Of a DNA stretch of 64,000 nucleotides, positions 11,721-23,600 are shown in pieces. A program made the translations under genes and the position numbers. The stretch comes from Castor canadensis (Eukaryota > Chordata > Mammalia > Rodentia > Castoridae): the NCBI RefSeq assembly GCF_047511655.1, contig NC_133397.1, positions 10,193,501 through 10,257,500 on the forward strand, read 5' to 3'. Below the pieces are notes generated by a model, which did no database searches, was not told where the DNA came from, and worked only from the letters and a program-made list of their open reading frames with translations. Numbering within the stretch: the first letter of the stretch is position 1; each line of letters opens with the position of its first letter.

Positions 11721-11753
11721 TTCCTACCTAATTCCTACCTAATTCCTACCTAA
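11721..11753 (+). repeat. Three tandem copies of an 11-bp unit
   Basis: TTCCTACCTAA is repeated three times without a mismatch (11721-11731, 11732-11742, 11743-11753), followed by a partial TTCCT. A short minisatellite, probably from slippage. Confidence 0.95.
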
Positions 11754-11839
11754 TTCCTTCTCCTGAGTACCTGCATGCCCGAATCCTGTAAGAGGGAGAA
11801 CATTGGGTGTCTCTTTTTCTCTGTTACCTTTCACAATAA

Positions 11840-11955
11840 GCTAATGAAGAGCTCTTGATATTGTCCCCATGTTATAGGTAAAGAGATCTAAGCTCACAGA
11901 GGACAGTCAGGTAGGAGGCAGTATATACAGCATGGGGTATGCCTGGCTTCAGCCT
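11840..11955 (-). mobile_element. MIR-type SINE fragment, antisense
   Basis: 'attgtccccatgttataggt' and 'gctcacagaggacag' match antisense MIR ('attatccccattttacagat', 'gctcagagaggttaag'). Confidence 0.7.
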
Positions 11956-12734
11956 CTGACCTCCTCCCTGTCCCTTTCCTGTGCAGGCGCTCTTTCCCTG
12001 TGTGTTCTCTGGGCTGTTTCTCACATCCTCAGGTCACCACTCAAGTCATCTTGAGAGAGAACCCTTCCTGGACCTCTCTCACTAAAGCATCCCTGAGTTT
12101 CACTCTATCAAGTAAGTTATTTTATTGCATCTTAGAACATGTTAGTACCTTATTCACTTCTGGATTTGTCTCCCCTTATTAGAATCAAATCTTGCAGACA
12201 AGGCCTCTATTTTATTTATTGCTCTACCCCTGGCATCCAGACGGTGTTGTATGCTAAAAATTTGCAGACTAACTCCCTCTTGTACATATTCCAGAAACTT
12301 CTTTTTTGGATGGGGGGAGCCTTTTGCATCTCCTGAGCTTCATGATGTGTCTGGTGTAAAGGGAACAGAGCAGGATGCAAAGTTAATGCTTCTGCTATGA
12401 ACAGACAGAGGAAAATTGTTCCGGTTTTCATATCCTCTGAAGATGAAAATTACCACTTCACTCGGGAACTCATCCCATTGTCTAGCCACTCTGCCAGGAA
12501 ATTCTTCTACAGATCTGACCTAAATTTGTCCAGCTGTGACTGAAACCAACTTTGTCCTGGGTGGTCCTCAGTAGGGGCAGCTGGTGAAAGAACTCTTTGT
12601 GTCAAATGACACAACACCCCACCCAGACCTCTCCATGAGAGGAAAGAAAGGCTTCATGTAAGGTTCTTGTCTGACTGACTCCCAGCCACGGAGACAGCCC
12701 CAGAGCAGGAGACAAAAGCCCAGAGAAGCCTAGA
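11956..12734. other. Unassigned non-coding sequence
   Basis: Nothing recognisable. Short overlapping ORFs at 12000-12431 on both strands look like chance. Confidence 0.35.
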
Positions 12735-12815
12735 TGGCCTGGTCTCAATTCCAGCTCTTCTTCCTACTGGGTGACCTGAACAAGGTTATTCAACTTCCAG
12801 GAGTTTTCATTTTGT
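12735..12815 (+). mobile_element. MIR-type SINE fragment
   Basis: 'caattccagctcttcttcct' and 'tgggtgacctgaacaaggtt' match the MIR core 'aatcccggctctgccactt..tgtgaccttgggcaagtt'. Confidence 0.65.
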
Positions 12816-12960
12816 CACCAATCCTGTCTCACAGGACAGGTTATATGTGAGTGAGATTGGCGGTGAGCTACTGCTTGATTGTTCATTCATTTTAAAAGTG
12901 TATCTCATAAGGACTTATGAGTCCAAAAGAAAAAGGACCAGTCCAACTTCGCTGATCTAT

Positions 12961-13080
12961 TTTTTTTTTTCAGTTTGATGAGACAGGGTCTTGCTATGTT
13001 GCTCCTGCTGACCTTGAACTCGAGATTCTCCTGCCTCAGCCTTCTGAGTGATGAGATTACAGTTGTGTGCCAACTCGCTC
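12961..13080 (-). mobile_element. B1-type SINE (monomer), antisense
   Basis: T-run, then 'gagacagggtcttgctatgt', 'tgaccttgaactcgagattc' and 'cctgcctcagccttctgagt', the classic reverse of a rodent B1/7SL-derived monomer. The ORF 12975-13199 runs through it and is not a gene. Confidence 0.85.
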
Positions 13081-13899
13081 AGTTTACATGGAACCAATTT
13101 ATTGTAGAGTTCAGAACATGGGCATTCATTGAAGTCATAGTGTTACCTGTGTCATTTTCTCTTATCCCTAACAGCTTTTCAGTTCCCTCTGGTCACTAAG
13201 AACCAATAAGGGGAAGATGCTTGTTAAATAGAGGCTCCAAAGCCAGATCACTTCTAACACATGGTACATCCCCAGGAGGAGACTTTCTGTCTCAGTGATA
13301 CTGGCTGCTTTGTATTAGGCTCTTATTCCCTCTGAAGTCCCATGCCACATTCACTTGAACTTGCTTTGAGTCATTCTGTCTGTGTCACTCCATGGAAACT
13401 GTCAGTGTGGCACTGATAAGGCAGATAAGCAGAAATGCTCCAAGCTTCAGGAGCTGCCTTTGCCCCCCCATCATGGATACCATCAGTCATTCAGACTGCT
13501 GATTTAGTATTTTCTCCTAACATAAGCATTTTCCCCAATCTTTACCTCCAGGTACTCAGGGGCAGAATCAACCCTTGGTTCTGGAAGCACCTCAACTTGT
13601 CCTGTAGTTGGGGAAATTGAGGAGCTAAAGGGTAAAGGCCTTGTTCACTGATATTATAACAGTTCAGGATTGGCACCCAGGCCCCTGATGTCAGCCCTAT
13701 ATCATCCTCCCCTCTCCTCTACACTCAAGCACTAGACAAATCCAACTCAGCAGATCTCAAAGCATGTGAAGGGTTTCTTAGTCCACCTTCATTTGGAATT
13801 TTGGAGTTCTTAAACCCCTGGATTCCAGCAGTTTGCCTGCCAGCTATTTTCCCATGCCCTGACTAATTGCCTTCCTGGTGCAAATACCACTGTGGGCAA
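13081..13899. other. Unassigned non-coding sequence
   Basis: No exon, RNA gene or clear repeat recognised. Confidence 0.35.
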
Positions 13900-14110
13900 G
13901 AACATGGGCTCTGGGGAAGGGTTTGCTGAGTTTATAAACTTGCCATGGTACTTACTAGCTCTGTGACCTGAGGCAAACCACTTCACGCTCTTTCTTGGTG
14001 TCCCCATCTATGAAACAATGATAGTAAATGTTGAGTGGCCTTGTGAAGTTGCTGTGGGTATTCAATGAATGTTCAGGTTTGCAGTGTTTAGAATGCCTTA
14101 GAAGCACTGG
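13900..14110 (+). mobile_element. MIR SINE, nearly full length
   Basis: Landmarks in order: 'gaacatgggctctggggaag', 'acttactagctctgtgacct', 'gaggcaaaccacttcacgct', 'catctatgaaacaatgatag' and 'gttgctgtgggtattcaatg'. One of the best preserved MIR copies in the window. The minus-strand ORF 13810-14007 overlaps it and is not a gene. Confidence 0.85.
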
Positions 14111-15754
14111 GTGAATGTTAGCCACCCTTTCACTTTTCCTATCGAACAGATAAGGATGCTGAGAGGACCAAGTGCTAAGCCAAAAAGGGAACCAACGAGA
14201 AAAGTAGATGTTAGCACCAGGCTTTACTGAATTTCAGTATAATGCACTTCCCTGTACACCAGTTAGATTGATAGTATCACTAAATCACCTTGATAGAAAA
14301 GGCTTTACAACCTCTATTGCTGATTTCTCTCTTATTTTACAGGAAGACCAAGAGCCAGAAGGGAGCAACCCCAGATGTAGCCAGGGGTCAGGGGAGGATG
14401 AAGGGAAATGGACCACTTGTCTTCTCTAAGCCTACAGAATTGACATTGCAGAGGTAGTACCTGAAATTTTGTATTTTTAACCATTGTTCTTTCAAAACAG
14501 ACTTGTGGATTGGTGTTTGGGAATGACAAATGAGAACATATTTCCAGCCTGATTTAGGAATGTTAGAGGGTTGATTAGATTGGTATCTTTAGCTCAATCA
14601 TCTAAAAATTATTTTAATTTTACCTCTCATATGTGTTTGTTTATAAATTATATATTCAAACTATTGCACTCAAAATAATCATATGTTCATAATTGAACTG
14701 ACACACAATATAGAAAATTTTAAATATGGAAGCTAACAAAATAAATAAAAGTTTAAGTGCCAATGGCTTCCCATCTCAACCCCCTACTGCTGAACCTTGC
14801 TTGGTTGGAGGAGCCTTGCCTGCTCTAGAGACCACAGCTCTGAAGACAAAGGTATTGTTGTCAGGCCCCCAGCAATCCAGCTATTACTTGCCAGTCTCCT
14901 GTCCTGTAATGTCACTTATAATTCCAAAGTTGTGAAGGAGAACCTGGTTACAACCCCTGAAAGTACTGGCCTTCCTGAAGAAGGAAGACTGCTGAACGGC
15001 TCACTGGGATCCAATCCATTTCAAGCCACAGCCTGAACTTCTTCTTCCTGGGTGGGTTGCTGTGCCTGTTTTGTCCATATTTGGCTGGAGGGATAACCTA
15101 GGACAGGCCAATCTGGCAACTTATTCTTTGTCTTCTCTAACTCCAGATATTCAAGACTTGGTTTAAGGATTTAAAATTCTGTGCATAGCACGTGACTTCC
15201 AGCAGCACGACTGCCTCCTTGCATCTCCAGCCTCACCACAGGCTTGAAATGGACCCCATTGCTCCTACATCACTGGCAGGAAGAGCTGTTGCTTCTGCTG
15301 CCCCACAGGCTTTCCATGGTCCTGCAAAGGAGCATCAGACAAGTGAGGCTGCTGTGCCTGACGTAGTAAATAGTGATGTGTAGGCACCTGGATTGACTCT
15401 GACCTATCTGCTACATTCTTTTTCAATGAGGTATGTGACTGATTAAAAAAAAAGTTGACCTAAAAAAAAGTGATCTGTATATGTTTTTGACCACATTCTT
15501 ACCTGAGTGCTACTGGAATTTGTACCCTGCCCAGCTGACACTGCACTTTGCTGGTGGTAGTTTGCTCACCTCACAGAGAGGAGGAGTATTGGGTCAAATA
15601 GACATCGCCCCTCAGTCCCACCTGCAGCTTCTGACTGCATCACTCAGCAGTGTCTCTGCTACTGCATTGTTGTATGCTCACCACAGATCAGCTAGATTGA
15701 TTCCAGCAACATTTTCCTAGTAAAATTTTAAACAGTCAACTTAAATTACAAACT
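14111..15754. other. Unassigned; possible decayed coding-like block 14720-15720
   Basis: Between AT-rich flanks lies a block of more balanced composition with four neighbouring + strand open frames (14726-14935, 14797-15036, 15192-15383, 15481-15720) in different phases, with A-rich runs near 15445 and 15461. This could be a frameshifted processed copy, but I recognise no parent protein and see no flanking target duplication. Treated as non-coding. Confidence 0.25.
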
Positions 15755-15900
15755 TGGGCCTTATGAATTCTGCTGGCTTTGAGTCAGATAATGGTTTCAT
15801 CACTGAGTACTTGGGTGACCTTGGACACGTCAACTGATCTTACTGTGTCTTTGTTCTCACCTAAAAAAATGAAGAAACTAATATTCACCCTGTCTAACCT
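15755..15900 (+). mobile_element. MIR-type SINE fragment
   Basis: 'ggctttgagtcagataatgg', 'cttgggtgaccttggacacg' and 'cacctaaaaaaatgaagaaa' follow MIR order and spacing. Confidence 0.65.
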
Positions 15901-16349
15901 CAGAGAGGTTAAGAAACGAGGTTAAATTCAGACAATCAAGAAATACTGCGGCAAGATGCAGAGATGAGTCTTCTTCATGTGAAACAAATGTGTGCTTCTT
16001 TCTTCAAATGTTCATACTGAAATTATTCAAAAAGACTGTTGGATTTAGAATAAACTATTATCACTCAGAAATGTTTGTAGGAGCCACATTGAACATCTCA
16101 GCAACTCTCACTGAGTCTCACTCTCACATCCAACATAATCCAATGTCTTCAATAAATCAGTGATAAGGGGCTGACTTCCTAATGTGGCATTCTTTATTGA
16201 CAGCACATAGATGTAATCATAGGTATTTATTTGAAAGAGCCAGTATTAGCTCTAGTTAGGATTGTCCATTCTTAGTTCTAGAGTAGAGTAACAAATTGCA
16301 GTAAAAAGCTATGCAACAAGGGAAAGTAGAATAACCAAACACGGAATTA
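15901..16349. other. Unassigned non-coding sequence
   Basis: Nothing recognisable. Confidence 0.35.
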
Positions 16350-16530
16350 GAGCCAGAAGACTCAGAAGTTCCCAGTTGCCTCAAACAGATATGAGTCAAG
16401 TCTTCACCTTATGGTCCAACTTACTATATGATTCAGAGAATGTTGTTAACTTTCTCTAGATTCCATCTTCTTCAGGAGAAAATGGAGGGGTTGCAATACA
16501 TTAGTTCTAAGGGCTCTTTTAGTAAGATTC
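16350..16530 (+). mobile_element. MIR-like SINE fragment
   Basis: A weak MIR pattern: 'attagagccagaagactcag', a middle part with 'caacttactatatgattcag', then 'ttctccagattcc'-like and 'ggagaaaatggaggggttgc'. Strongly diverged. Confidence 0.45.
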
Positions 16531-18599
16531 CTCAGTACTGGTTTTAAGAACATTTCTAGGATATATCCAGGGCCTAAAATTGCACCAGGTTTTAACTTAT
16601 GTCTATGGCTACCTTGCTTTGGCATATATACAGTCCAACAGAAACTTTAAAAGTACCACTCAATAAAAGATTGAACCAGACAGAAAATCCAGGTCCATTT
16701 TGAACCTTAATAGGGAGAGGCTTGTTTTCTAGGTATCAATTTTGGTCTATCATAAGCAAGTTTTTTTCTATTTAAATAGCCCCTCACAATTGGCATCACT
16801 TTGCAGCTTAAAGAATGCTCTGTCAACACATAGTCATTGATTTCCTGCCTGGAAGGGAGGTTGGCATCATTTCCAATTTTAGAGGGGAAAGAAAGTCTGA
16901 GTCTGCATGTTCTTCTCTCTGTGTTAGTACGGATTAGAGCCAGGACTAAACCCAGGCCTGTCCTAAGTAAAAAACCTCCATATTCCAGGGCCTGCCAATG
17001 GGGACACAAAATAGCATAAGAACACTGATCCATGTTTATTTCTATGAATTAGGGAAGTGACTCGAACCATATTGCAGTCAATGCCCCTCATGGAGTAAGT
17101 GAAGAAATGGAAAATAAAATTAATGCATTAATGTGGGAGTTGAAACCCAGAATCACTGAGCTAAAAGTGCCAGGACAGAGTGCATTTCTGAATGTCTCAT
17201 GGTGAGTGCAATGTATAACCACATCTCTTTTTTTAAAAGCCTTGCTCCAGTCACATTAAATGATGACAAATGCAGCTTATGTGAGAACCTGGACAATTGA
17301 AAGTTATAAAATTTTATAATAGAAATTAAAATGTGGCATATGTTCAAAATCACCATTTGTGTTTCTAAAATAAGACTATGCACCATTGAAGAAGAACATG
17401 GTAGGATAAGCTGGAGAGTCTCCCAAAAACATATTTATGCCATGAAAAGGATGCTGAGTCCATGGCTTAATGTGCTCATCTGCCTCTGGAACTGACTACT
17501 TCCTTTCCCTAGTGGCAAGCCCCCTGTGCTTTTGTTCCCTTCAGTATAACTGAGCTAGTTAGGTAATTGTGCCTTTCACTTTGAGACCTCCAAGGTCACT
17601 CACTGTAGTATCATGTGCAGCCTGGGCTGATCAGACCACTGCGGAGAGCAGACAGTGCCACTGCTATGAGGCTGGGGCTGCAGGCTTCCCCTCCCAGCTC
17701 AGGCTGTTTTCAAGAACTTTAAGAGCATCAGAAATAAAGTATGTTTTTGTAGCAGCGAGGGAAAGAACTGCTGACCTTCAATGTTCCCCAGGCAAATACG
17801 CAAGTGAGAGAATAAGGAGTCCTTTGGGGGCACCAGGAGCTCATCTTGAGGGCCCTGAAGTATTTGTATACTGGGGTGATAAAGGAGGCTGTTTCATGAA
17901 TTTGTCACTTGTGCTCAGTCTGACCTTCTTGTCCAGACACAGTCAGACATGCCTAAAATGCCTAGATCCTGAAGGGCCACCGCAATACTTTCATTTCCTC
18001 CAGGAAAAGAAGGGAAAGGAAATACCTAAGGTTAGTCTGTATGTGTGGCAAAGTGCAATACAATCTTGTTTGACTAAACTGCTTGAGATTGATTCAAATG
18101 GGCCCTAATTATAGCAAATGCCAGGGAACCAGGACAAGGGAATCAAATGTTTAATACGTGATAAAATTGGGATGTCTAATTAATTCTAACATCAACAAAC
18201 TAGGCAAGCTGCAGAGACTCAATAATAAGGTTCGTTTCTAAATGATATATCAAGTGTTTATTTAAAAAAAAATTGGGAAGAGAAGATTGGGACCCCACAC
18301 TATTTGATGTCTGTTTGTGCCTTCTCTACACCTGCCTCCCACTCCACTCCATACCTTCCTGTCTCTTGTTCTCACTTCATTTCCCCAGCTACACTCCTAA
18401 TTTAATAATACCTCCCCATTTCTTGGGCCTGTATCTTAGTAACTTCCAAATATGACCTATCAGCTCTAATTGCCTTATTTTCCAGAGCTCAGGATACTTT
18501 CTGTTATTGCCCACTGAGGAGAGTCAGCAGTCTTGACTAGGGAGTGGCTGTGTAAATTTCCAAACCATTTTTCTCATTCAGAGTCGTACAAGAGAATCT
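16531..18599. other. Unassigned non-coding sequence with a 179-codon open frame
   Basis: The largest forward open frame of this region (17569-18108) begins at GTG, not ATG, has no recognisable domain, and shows no splice or promoter context, so I do not call it a gene. Nothing else is recognised. Confidence 0.35.
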
Positions 18600-18760
18600 G
18601 AATACAAAAGCAAAGAAATTAAGATTCTAGCCTCACTGACTTAGTCTGTGACCTTGGGTGTGGCCCTTCTTCTATCTTGGTATAAACTTTCTTCCTTTCT
18701 TAGAAAAGACAGTGAAACTTAAGTGCTGTCTTTGGTGGTAGGAGTTTATGAACTGGAGAT
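18600..18760 (+). mobile_element. MIR-type SINE fragment
   Basis: 'agattctagcctcactgact' and 'gtctgtgaccttgggtgtgg' match the MIR core. The 3' half is hard to follow. Confidence 0.55.
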
Positions 18761-18950
18761 CAGGTAGGCTCTTCTGAATCAATGGTTCTCCAGCAAATCC
18801 ATTGGGAAAAGATTCACTCCCTGGATGATTAGCCAGCTAAGCGAATGTTATGTGAACTTGAGAAATCACATGGACTTCCTTAATATAACAAGCTATAAAC
18901 TAATTTACAGGAAAATGAATCAACCTAGTCCACTGGAAGTCATTCCCCTT

Positions 18951-19068
18951 TTTGTGCATGTGTGGGTGGGGCAGGGGTGGTGGTGATGTTATTGTTTTGA
19001 CACAGGGGTTGGCATTGAACTTGCAATCTTCCTGCCTCAGCTTCCCAAGGGGTGGGATTACAGGTGTA
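18951..19068 (-). mobile_element. B1-type SINE fragment, antisense
   Basis: 'ggcattgaacttgcaatctt', 'cctgcctcagcttcccaagg' and 'gtgggattacaggtgt' are the reverse of a B1-like monomer. ORFs on both strands at 18940-19242 run across it. Confidence 0.75.
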
Positions 19069-19934
19069 AAAGTAAAACATCATTTTTCTTGTTGCATCTT
19101 TGTTTTTCTTCCACTGAGTAGAACACATCAGACTGAAACGTTCTGGAGAACTCCAGAAGAAGTTGGACTTTGGAACTCTGTCCTGGTCTCTCAATCTCAT
19201 TTGGTGCTTCTTTCACCAAGCCTCAAATTTCCCATAGATTAAGTGTCATCATTCATACATCCTCCATATCACAAAGGAAGAGAGAGATAGCACTTTTTCT
19301 TCATTCTGGATCTCAAACATTGGCTTCCCAACCTCTTTCTAATTTCCTTAATGTCTTCCTCTCTTGATCCCTCTTGAATCTCTCTCTTCCATATTGCAAG
19401 AAAGCCAGGACAATAGCCCTAACACAAGAAAGAACAACTTTCTCATTGTCTTTGTCCTGTAAAGGACAGGCCTCGTTCTCTGGAAATAGGGATCTCCTGC
19501 CCCCGCATCATATCTAGGTCCTTTTGCTCCAACCAAGGCCCCTGACTCAGCCTCCAGACACACTCCAGTCCATCCCTCTTCTGTCTCCACACCATAGCCA
19601 GGTAGAATGCGTTTCCTCACTCATCCTCCCTCTATTTAAGAGGCCACATTTCTTCATTTTCTTGAGGAAGCCCACATTTCATAAGGTCTGACGTTGTCCA
19701 GCTGATTCTTGCAGTGCATTCGCTTGTGCAATTCTGTGAATTCACACCTCCTCTCCTTATCTCAGACAGAAAGGTCTGGGGAATTTTTAACATTCCTGTT
19801 GTGGCTTAAGAGGTACCCCTAGCCTGCCTACCACCAACCTTTCTTCACATGAACCTTGCATGTTCAGAGCATCCTCAGGGGAGGTTGTAAGACTATTCTT
19901 CATTCTTGAAAATGTTATTTCAAGAATCATATGC
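19069..19934. other. Unassigned; possible L2 remnants
   Basis: Pyrimidine-rich stretches such as 'tgtcttcctctcttgatccc' (19350-19600) have an L2-like flavour but no firm landmark. The minus-strand ORF 19348-19620 has no recognisable domain. Confidence 0.3.
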
Positions 19935-20340
19935 AAATCAACAAATGACTGTTCCATAAATACTTCAATAATAGAGTTTATAGCTTAGAATTGGTTTTCT
20001 CAATTTGTTTTTCACATTTTCATTGCCACTGTATATAAATATAATCCTGTGTGTTGATCTCATACCCTGTGACATTGCTGAAATCCCTTATAAGTTTTAG
20101 AAGGCTTTTGTAAATCATTACTTATTTTCTTTAAGATTCCTTGAGATTTCTAAATTTTAAAATTCTGTAATTTACAAATACAGAGAATTTTTTCTCTTTC
20201 AATTTGTTTGCCTTTTACTTTTTTTTTCTTGTCATATTGCTGTGGTTATAAATTCTAACACTTGAACACAAATGGTGGAGATATTTAAGTACTAGAACAT
20301 ATAGCCCCTGACTTTAGGGAGACAGTATGCAGGCTTCCAC
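19935..20340 (-). mobile_element. L1 ORF2 fragment, antisense
   Basis: The + strand reads like the complement of ORF2: 'tttcattgccactgtatata', 'cctgtgtgttgatctcatac', 'cctgtgacattgctgaaatc', 'tttgtttgccttttactttt' and 'cttgtcatattgctgtggtt', in the family order. Decayed; no reading frame survives. Confidence 0.75.
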
Positions 20341-20979
20341 CATGAGTTATATTGATTTCCCTTCTTGGAACAACCACAAAGTCTTGCTGGAATTATTTTC
20401 TAATCAGTAGGCCATGAAGACTGGATTGGATTCACTAGTGATTTACACAGTAGGGTCTTTAGGTTTTTCCAGATCTGCATTTCTGCATGTTTGTTTGTTT
20501 TACACTATTTGTATTTTGCATAAGACTTTGCAGGAAAAGGAGCTCTATCTCTTTACATGGTCCTGCCGTTTAGAAAAATCTTTCAAAACTACTAAAAGGG
20601 AAGACTTTCATGCTTTCTGTTTCTAAAGTCCCCTAATGCTGTGAAGCCTTTGCAACCTTGGATCACCATGGAGGGTGGGGGGAGCTTTAGTTTGCATGCT
20701 TTCTGTTGGGCACTTTTTTTCTTTTGCTTACTTTCTTTCATTTAATTTTACCTGTAACCTTCAGTGTTGTAGATGGTATTGCTTTGTTTTGCATGTAGAG
20801 ACACTGGAATCTAAACAGATAAGCCACTTGCTCAAGATCACAGACAAAGCAAAGAACAATTCCCCTTTGCTTGTGCAATGCCTATGAGACCAGAAGCACA
20901 TGCAACTTGTATGGAGACTTAGTGTACCTATTCCCAGGTACATCAGTCAATTCACACACACACTTTGTACCAGTCACAG
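20341..20979. other. Unassigned; short antisense MIR-like piece
   Basis: 'cttgctcaagatcacagac' near 20828-20846 resembles antisense MIR ('cttgcccaaggtcacacagc'). The small ORFs on both strands are unremarkable. Confidence 0.35.
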
Positions 20980-21261
20980 TACAAAGGTACTCCAGTTTAC
21001 GGGGAAGAATAAGGCACTGATTTCCCTGAAAACAGAAACTGCTTCTGATCTAGCCCTGGATCCTAGAACAGTGTCTGAAACACAAGCACTCCAGGAACGG
21101 TGAATAAATAAATGATTTGTGAATGCATGTGTTAAGTGACGTATAAGTGACTCAAATATGCACTCTGGGGCTCTCTGGAGGAAGAAGCATTTGAGCTGAC
21201 ATCTAAGTGCTGCAGGATGAGATTTGCTCAGTACAAGCTCCAGGAGAAACACCATTCAGTA
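20980..21261 (-). mobile_element. L2/MIR-related fragments
   Basis: 'gaacagtgtctgaaacacaa' with 'ggtgaataaataaatgattt' (21066-21117) resembles the shared L2/MIR-type 3' motif. 'gaagcatttgagctgacatc' (21184-21203) matches the antisense L2 pattern 'gacatttgagctgagtcttg'. Orientation of the whole stretch is uncertain. Confidence 0.45.
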
Positions 21262-21475
21262 GAAAGAAGATTGATACTGAAGAAAAGTCACATGTGAGTT
21301 CAAATCCCAGTTGATGAAGTTTATCTCTTCACTCTGGAATAGGTACTTAATCTCACTGCACCTCATATTCTTCATCTATGAAGTGGGCAAGAAATATTTA
21401 CCTCAAGAGTTATTAAAAAGGATCTATGCTCATATAAAGAATGAACAGAGCCTAGTTTGTAATAAATGTCCAGTA
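21262..21475 (+). mobile_element. MIR SINE
   Basis: 'tgagttcaaatcccagttga', 'taggtacttaatctcactgc', 'ttcttcatctatgaagtggg', 'gagttattaaaaaggat' and 'gaacagagcctagtttgtaa' follow MIR order over nearly the full length. Confidence 0.8.
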
Positions 21476-22974
21476 AAATTTATTTCCTCTTCATTCAACA
21501 CTTTAAAAAGTTTAATCTGTATCTGTCTTTATAAAACAGTATGATTTGTTGGAATATATAGTAGTAGATTTAAGAAGATGTATTTGGTTTTATTTAAATT
21601 TTTTTCTCCAATAGAGTGCTCAATTCACAACAAAGATCACGTCCATTACAACCTGGATTTTTCTAAGTAATTCCAACTCAAGGAAACTTGATCCACAGTC
21701 AAGGACAGGTGAATGTGGCACTGTCCACTTCTTGCTGGCCAGATATGGCTTGACCTATTTAAACAAAAAGCATCTTCTTTCAACCATGAGCCTTGTCCGT
21801 TGGTGTCTTACAGGAAAATATCTTTATAAACAGTTGTCAGTGCTTAAAAGGGCAGACACAGAGCAAGTGCTAGACTGCCATTTTCTTTTCAGGTTTCAGG
21901 AGACCTGCTTCTTCTGAACTTTGGTTTCCAATCTTTGCTCCATCTAGATCATAGACCCCTGCTCCAGGGAGGGGATTCTAGAAAAAACAGAGAAGGGAAA
22001 TTTCAGGGAAAATCTCAAAGCAAGATGCCCAAAATTGCAGCCCTGCCAACTTGAATTTGTCTGTCTGAAATGGACAACAGAGTTATCCACCTTTGTAGAT
22101 CATAAAGCAGCAGACACTTGAGGGAGATTACCAGATTGTGAATTAAGAGCCCTATGTGAGCCAAGACAGCAGACTTTTAGGGGTCATGGCCATCTACCTA
22201 AACAAGAGGACACGGCACAAATGGGTCTCTAGAATTGCTTCCAGAACTACCCTCCTCTGAACTTGAAACTAGCATTAAGAACTGTCCTAGCACATAAGCT
22301 CAGGGACCAAGTCTGAAACACCATGTGAGGGCATACAGAGTTTCACAGAAAACTCCCTGAATCCTTGTGTTCACTAGATAAAAGGAAGAAAAGGAGGATT
22401 GAATTCTGAATTCCCTCATCATTAAAATTCCCTCCTAGACTACTGAATTCCTGTAAATTTGAGTGAATTATCTCAGAATCAGTGTTAGCACTTAATTGGA
22501 AGACAGAAGAAACCGCAGAGTCTGACAAGAGAAGGCAGATGAAGGAGAAATGTCTCCAGGCATTGAAAAGCTTGACAGGCAGGGAAGCCTGTGATTTGAA
22601 AGATACTTGATGGTGAACATGAGTCAGCATCAGATAACTAAAAAGCTAAATAATTAAGCTTACATAATAGCTACCTGATTGACTATCTAGGTTTGGATTA
22701 ATTAACATGTCTAACCTTTCATTGTCAGCAACCATATATTATTCAATTTAAAAGTGGAGAACTTTCATTATTTAAAAAAATCATTCATTCAACTGCATAT
22801 TGTGAATTTATTAGCGAATTAAACAAAGAAGCTATTGTTTTTCCAGGTCTTCTATTGCCCTTCCCCCCAAAAAACCTTACAATTAGTTTTCTAAAAAGCG
22901 AAGAAGTTGGGGCTGACAATTATTTTCTATAAGTAAAATTGGAAGCAAATGCTTGTGGATTTAAATTGGTAGAG
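21476..22974. other. Unassigned; repeat-poor AT-rich block at its end
   Basis: No exon or RNA gene recognised. The part from 22640 to 22960 is free of recognisable repeats and rich in homeodomain-type TAATTA/ATTAATTA motifs (see findings). Confidence 0.35.
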
Positions 22975-23600
22975 TATTTATTGAATGGCAGATCCTTTTG
23001 TAGGCAGGGAGGGAGCTTGTCACCCTTCAGGTACTCCCAGGCAGTGAGGAAGATGAACTATGAAATACATACCATTCAGGATAAAAGCAGTTTGTGATTC
23101 ACAGTGGAGGACAGGATAATATTTCCCAGAGTCTGGCAGAATAGCTGAGGAGGAAGAGAGGCTGGCATCTCTGGGGCTGTGTCTTGAGGGTCAAGTAAAA
23201 TGTGTCCAATGGAACATAGGAGAAGCATAAATCTACATTGCTCTCCAGTTGATTACAAAATGTACCTTAGTATGTAATTTTAATTTACAAACTACTTGAG
23301 AAAGGGTGGATGTGTACAAAAAAATTGTCAGAAGGCAAATAAGGTATGAACTTAGCTTACGATAGGATAAGATTGAAATTTCTAAGTGTTGTTGGCTTAA
23401 GGTGGGGAGAGGGGATCAGGAGCACTAATTTTGCACTGGATCTTGAGCAGTAGAAAGAATTTAAAGAGAAGAAAAGGGAAATTTGGAGAAAAGGTGCTCA
23501 ATGCTTAGTTTTGTTTGTGCAAAGAGTATGAGAAGAGATAAGCTACAGTCTAGGGATGGAAGACCTTGAAGGCTGGCTAAGGAATGTAAATTTTATCTGT
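22975..23600 (-). mobile_element. L2 LINE fragment, antisense (probable)
   Basis: A purine-rich series ('ggaagatgaactatgaaata', 'gctgaggaggaagagaggct', 'ttgagcagtagaaagaattt', 'agaccttgaaggctggctaa', 'ggaatgtaaattttatctgt') resembles the reverse of the L2 3' region ('gccttgtaggccatggtaagg', 'tggattttattct'). Strongly diverged. Confidence 0.5.

Noticed and set aside
17569-18108. 179-codon plus-strand open frame
   Set aside because: Starts at GTG, has no recognisable domain, and no promoter or splice context. Length is within chance for six frames of 64 kb.
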